Positions 1 to 6,300 of a stretch of 13,453 nucleotides of DNA are shown here, piece after piece. Source of the stretch: an uncultured Elusimicrobia bacterium (GTDB lineage: Bacteria > Elusimicrobiota > Endomicrobiia > Endomicrobiales > Endomicrobiaceae); the NCBI GenBank assembly GCA_937916125.1, contig CALGGE010000004.1, positions 1 to 13,453 of the forward strand, in the 5' to 3' direction. Made by a program: the position numbers and the translations under genes. Positions within the stretch are counted from its first letter, which is position 1; each line of letters starts with the position of its first letter. The notes beneath the pieces were generated by a model. That model saw only the letters and a program-made list of their open reading frames with translations. It was not told the origin of the DNA and did no database searches.

Positions 1-304
1 TTTCAAACATCTGATTTATCTTTTCTTTATCGAATGTGTATTCTCCGCTTTCGCTGAACGCATATACCGTCATTGTTACACCATCTTTGGTGATTGTATA
101 ACTTCCATCTCCGTTATCTACTACCGTATACCCGGCATTCGTCAAAGAATTTTGTGTTTCAAACATCTGATTTATCTTTTCTTTATCGAATGTGTATTCT
201 CCGCTTTCGCTAAACGCATATACCGTCATTGTCACACCATCTTTGGTGACTGTATAACTTCCGTCTCCGTTATCTACTACTTGATATCCTGACTCCGTCA
301 ACGA
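1..304 (-). repeat. 156-base (52-residue) tandem repeat at the open end of the giant gene
   Basis: One full unit spans 149-304 and a second, 8 bases short, spans 1-148. The period is 156 bases, with near identity except around the first ten codons of each unit. The unit reads SLT-x-x-GY-x-VVDNGDGSYT, then KDGVTMTVYAFSESGEYTF and a helix ending INQMFETQN. That is a beta-rich module followed by a short linker helix. Further copies beyond the window are likely. I do not recognise the module. Confidence 0.95.
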
Positions 305-3300
305 ACTAATCATTTCCTCATTAGTTGCTTGCTGTGCTAAATATTCCTGATATGCCGATACTATCCCTGCCGCATCACCTGCTACCTGCTCCCCGTCAGC
401 ATTCCATATTAAATCATCTATATTCCCTGTATATGTTATCCCTGCATCCGCCAATGCCTGTCTGACGTCCGCTCTTAACTGGTCTGCTGCCGCATCGGCA
501 TCTGCTTCTGCTTCTTCAGTTTCTGCTTCACCAGCTTCACTTTCTTCCTCAATTTCGCCGGTTCCTTGTTCTTCTCCGGTTACCTCAGTTTCTGCTTCTA
601 CTTCTTCAGTTTCTGCTTCACCAGCTTCACTTTCTTCCTCAATTTCATCGGTTTCTTGTTCTTCACCGGTTACCTCAGTTTCTGCTTCTGCTTCTTCAGT
701 TTCTGCTTCACCGGCTTCACTTTCTTCCTCAATTTCGCCGGTTCCTTGTTCTTCACCGGTTACCTCAGTTTCTGCTTCTACTTCTTCAGTTTCTGCTTCA
801 CCGGCTTCACTTTCTTCCTCAATTTCGCCGGTTCTTTGTTCTTCTCCGGTTGCCTCAGTTTCTGCAACAGTCGTCTCTGAAGGTGTCCCGGATATTTCGG
901 GAACATTAGTTTCAGACGTTTCAGTTTCTGTAGGCGTACCGGTATTTTGAGGTTCTGTTTGAGCAGATGTCTCAGTTTGAGATTCTGTTTGGGGTTCTGT
1001 TTGAGCAGATGTCTCAGTTTGCACTTCTGTTTTGTCACTACTGTCTTCTTCTTGAACTTGCTCTTCCCCTCCGATGATATCATCAACGAGTTCCACTGAT
1101 ATATCTGCTGCATCGCTGAGAGTTAATATATCTACTACATCTGATAATGATTGTGTTGCTGCTTCGGTTGCTATATCTACAGTAGATGGCTGTTCAGTTT
1201 CTACTGTCTGAGTAGGAGCAGAAGTCTCTTCCTGCTGTGCGGGAGCTGCTTCTGTCGGAGTCTGTTCCGTTTCTGCTGTTTGAGTAGGAGCAGATTCTGT
1301 TTCTGCTGCTTTAGGCTGTTCTGTTTCTGCTGATGCCTGTTCCTTTTCCACTGCTTCAGGAGCAGAAGTCTCTTCCTGCTGTGCGGGAGCTGCTTCTTCC
1401 GGAATTTCGACTACAGGTTCCGATACTTCGGGAACAGATTCTTCAACTACCGGTTCTTCTGCTTCAGGAGCAGAAGTCTCTTCCTGCTGTGCGGGAGCTG
1501 CTTCTTCCGGAGTTTCGACTACTGTTTCCACTACTTCGGGAACAGATTCTTCAACTACCGGTTCTTCTACTTCAGGAGCAGAAGTCTCTTCCTGCTGTGC
1601 GGGTTCTTCGTAAACAGGTTCAGGTTCCGCTACGGGTTCCGGTTCAGGTTCGGCTGCGGGTTCTTCATAAACAGGTTCAGGAGCCGGTTCCGGTTCATAT
1701 GATTCCGCAGGTTCTTCGTAAGAAGAACCGCTGTCTCCGGCTTCTTCTGCACCGCCTTCTACCTCTTCATCAGCACCAAAAGTGCGGAATAACTCAACAT
1801 ATCCGACTTTTTCTTTTCCTTCCAAAGTTATGTCGGTTAATATAATATTAGAATCCTTTATGACAAGACCTTTATTTGAAATTCTGTTCCAAACTTCATC
1901 CATAAAGTTTGGATTATTTTCAATATTAATAACAATATTTTCACTTTCAACACCGTCAACTATTACTTCATTACCGTTTTTTGTAATCCTAACGTAATGT
2001 CCTGTCCCGTCTGCAGTTTGAACATTCAATATAACATTTGCATTTTCATTTTCATACAGGACATCATCAATTTCTTCTTGAGAAAGAGAATAGCCGTTAT
2101 AAGTAAGCCCATAAGCCTGCAAAGTTGCCTGCATAGACAACGCAGAAATAAAAGTATTATCCGATGCATTTATATTACCTATACCGTAAGCTCCCAAAGC
2201 CAAATCTCTTGCTACAAGTTGGAATGACAACTCTGATAAATTGGTTCCCGTAACACCTTTTACTATTTCAGCCAAGTTATCTACGGCACAGTTTGAAGCT
2301 TCAGCATAATTTTCGCTAACAAAATTTGTAATAGTTTCTACTATTGACTGTTCTGCAAACTTTTCTTCTCTTTCAATAGCGGAAATTCTATTATTTACAA
2401 ATCTTGTAAGAACTCTGTCTGCAGAAGAGTTTCCCTGTTCATCAAATACTAAAACTTCTTTTCCGTTCCATACACCCACAACCTCATTATTTCTATATAC
2501 AATACCTTCTTGTCTCAACATATATGTGGGGCTTGAAACTGCGGAAGAAACTCTGCCCGCCGCACCCATAACAAAACCTATTAATGTCATAAAATATGTT
2601 ATTGCACTTGTGTATTTTTCTTCCACCAAGGCCTTTGATATTAAAATACCGCCACCTATAGCAATTGCACCTGTTATTAAAAATGCAGGATTTACGAACA
2701 TTGATGCTAATGCAGCTATAGAAAATGTTCCTTTTATAATACCAAGTCCTAAAGTCGCTACGGAAGTATATACTATCTGTAAACCAAAAACATCTTTTAA
2801 CCAACTGAACTTTCCTCGGTTTGCAGCATCTATTCTTGACTGCATTCTCTCATAAGTTATAAAAGCCGCTGCAACCAAAGTAATAAACAAAGGCATTATA
2901 ACTAAAGATATTGCCGATAAAGATAACACCGCCGCACCAAAATATATTGCACCGACAAATAAACCTATAGAACCAAGCCCGGCCAAAATATAACCGATAG
3001 TTTTGGCATTTATTAAGAATTTTTCTCCCTGTATTTGAGGAATACCATATTGAGCAAACAAAACGCCCGCTATAGCAACAACACCTAATACAACCGCTGC
3101 AACAGGAGAAATAAGAGCTGTTAACATACTGCCAACTGCTATTGCCGCAATACCGCCCGTAACTACACCTGTTACCGTATGAGTTACACTTTTTTTAACA
3201 TTATCCTGAGGAACTTTTTTCTGTTTGGCAAGGGCATCTGTATTTTTTATCGCAACAACTAAGCCTGATATAAAAGCACCACCTGTTGCAAGTACGGCAA

Positions 3301-6300
3301 TCATAACAACAACAGGAGAAGAAACGAAAATTCCTGCAAGCAATGCCAAGAAACCCAATGATAAACCTATCGTCATAGAGGAATTTAAAATTCTGTTAAT
3401 TACAGAAGAAGCTGCTGATTTTAAATCTTCATTATTTCCCGTCTGTATTGCTTTGGCTATATTTATATTATCCTGTTCGGAAACATAAGCATTAACTCTA
3501 TCCACAAACATTTTCTTTATTAATAACGTGCCTACTATACCTATTAAAGTTCCGATAACCAAGACAGGTGCAACTGCAACTGCAGGAACAAACCCGCCTA
3601 AAACCAATAAAGATATTCCGCCCAAAACACCAAAAGAACCTACTATTGAAATAACTTTTAAAATTCTTCCGGTTAATTTTCTTATTTCAGTACCGAAATT
3701 TCTTTTTGATGAAAACATATTTTCATCAACAGAAGAAACCGATAATCCTATATTATCAAAAAACTCTGCAGATCTTCCTAAAACTTCTCTCTTTAAATTT
3801 TCTTCCAACCCTTCAGTATTTGCAGAAAGTCTCTGTGCTATCAAACTTGTTGCATCGGCATTAACAAAACTATACAACATACTGCTCGATTGAGAACCGA
3901 ACTCTCTTGATATTCTGCCTGAATATTCTTCGTTTTCATTTAAGTCTTTTTCCCAAACATCTTGGCTTGCTTGACTGATTATAAATTCTATTCTTTGTTT
4001 GAATACAGCTGCAATTTTTCTATCTTTTTCATTATCAAATAATGCATTTATTACATCATCTGCAGTAAACTGCTGTATTTGCTTACCAAACAAAGCTTGT
4101 TTTCTTGCAGCTTGCAAAGGAGCAAGTCCCATTCCTCTTTTTGCTCTTGAAGCATTTTGTTCATCAAGCATTCTAAAAAACTCAGTAAGGACTGACTGTA
4201 TCTTATCACCGTTTCTTCTTAAAAGAATGTTGCCATCTTCATTTGTAACTGACCGTATAAAAGAAGAGTATTTCTGTTCATCCGTTTGAGTTACTTTATT
4301 CTGCAAGTTTGTTGCAATAGTTTCCGTATTTGAAAGCTGTCTCGTATTTCTTAAATATTTTTCCAATATTGCAATAAATTCATAATTTTCAAAACCAAAA
4401 TCTTCTGCTGCAGCTCTCAATGCATCAGTACTGTAAATATTGATAAGTGCTTCAGCATCGGTTTTCTTTCCTCTGCCGAATCTTCCAATCTGCTGAACTA
4501 ACGTAGAATAACTTGAAGGATATGCTCTAATACCAAGTTTATCCAAGCCTTTCAATTCATTTAAGTTAACACCTCTGTCCATAGTCTGTGTAACTATAAC
4601 AACTTGAAAAGCACCCTCGTTTATTGCATTTTTACGAGCTTCAAAGGTTTCTCCGTTAGTATCATCCAATACCAAAATTTTACTTTCTTCTATCCCGGAC
4701 TTCAACAAAACATCTTTCAATGCAGCCACATCATTAGGTGTATTTTCAAATACAAAAGCAGTTCTTGGTTTTCCTTCAATACCGGAAGTAAAATCTTTTA
4801 CCCATTGAGCAATTTTACCGTGTTTTGCCGCCTCGGTATCTTCAACAAAAAGACCGACTTCCACATCTTTTGCACCGAGTGTTGACGGCATATCAACAAC
4901 ATCTGCTATTGCCTGTAATGACGGGCTGGGCGTACCTGTCGCCAGTAATCTGTTAGCAATTTTATCCCAAGACAAGAACCCGAAAATATTTTCTTTATCA
5001 ACCGTTGCGGAACCTTCCGGATTAACGGAAACACCTTTAGTCTTTTGATAAGCAATTATAGCCAAATGTGTTTTTTCGGAATTTTTAACATTAGGATCCT
5101 GGAAGAAACCGTCTTGGCCTCTTATCTGAATTTTCTTTTCACCATTTAAATCTATAATTTTATAATCTTCATTTTCCGTTATTGCATAATTTGCATTTAA
5201 TGCTGCCTCTATCATTTCTACAAAATCTTGAGAATTTACTATTCTCTTTGCTTCGTCATTATTTAACTCTTTTATAATGTCCTGTTTTAAAGTTTTTATA
5301 ATTTTTTCTGTTGAGCCTCTTTGTCTATAAAACTTAACACTCTTTCCGGATACATCATAATGTTTGCCTTTTTCAAAATAACCTATCTTATCTTGAAGCA
5401 AATCTGTTATTTTAACTTGAGTATCCGTCAATTCCTGAGATTTTGCCGTAGAATATTCCGTAGGCTTATTTACAACAAAATCGGCTTCATCGGCAAAATA
5501 AGAAACATTACCGATATTTATTTCACCCTTATCGGATTTTTGTTTCATATATGAAAAAACTTCCTGCATAGCAAAGAATATTTTTCCTGTCTGTTCAAAA
5601 ACTTTATAATCAAGTGCTCCTTCAAGTTTTTGTTCAACACGTCCAAATTTACCGACAGAAAGAGTATATACCGTGTCTCCAGGTTTTTCACTTGTTCCGG
5701 GCTCTATATATGTTACTTCTATCGGACCTCTACCGATAGCTTTATTTATAAAACTATTATTTAAAAATTTAACTTTTTCTTCAGCATCTCTAAAAGTCAA
5801 CAATTTTGCCGAAGTCGTATATAACAAGTTTGTATCGCCTTTTTTATACAGCTGTGCCATAGCCAAATTAAATGCTTCGGATTTTCCTCCGCCGACTTCC
5901 AAAATACCTATTCTTCCTTCCAGCATAAGCAAAGCTAAAGCTATCTGAACATTTGTTTGAGAAGAATCGCCATATTTATCCATATATTTTCTAAAAGCAT
6001 CCAGCAAATCTTTATCAAGTAATTCCGGCTTTAAGTTCAAAGAACTTATCAAATCATTTAAACTTATTTTTTCATTACTTCCTGCTTTAATTCTGTTTGC
6101 TTTTTCAATTAAACCTTTCTCAGTCAAAACAGTTCTGTCTCTTAAGAATAAAGATTTTATCAAATTTCCTGCATACGCACCTAAAAAGCTGAATATATCA
6201 CCAAATCCTACTATAAATTCTTCAAAATTACTAAACAATGATATTCTTGCCAAAGCACTGTTTTCAAAATTTATATGTCTTAATTCATGAGCAATAAACA

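Noticed and set aside
566..880. A 104-codon plus-strand frame with repeated Phe/Cys stretches
   Set aside because: It is the antisense reading of the 90-base repeats; the apparent hydrophobic repeat is an artefact of GAA-rich sense codons.
778..1113. A 111-codon minus-strand frame rich in Lys and Gln
   Set aside because: It overlaps the giant frame in another phase across the acidic repeats; its composition is a by-product of GAA/GCA repeats.
501..1606. Regular repeats considered as a CRISPR array or iterons
   Set aside because: Units are contiguous, multiples of three, in frame with the giant gene and without unique spacers.
1333..1845. A 170-codon plus-strand open frame rich in Leu, Pro and Gln
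   Set aside because: It is antisense to the Pro/Glu repeats. The in-phase repetition of the real gene keeps the opposite strand free of stops. It has no ribosome site and no family features.
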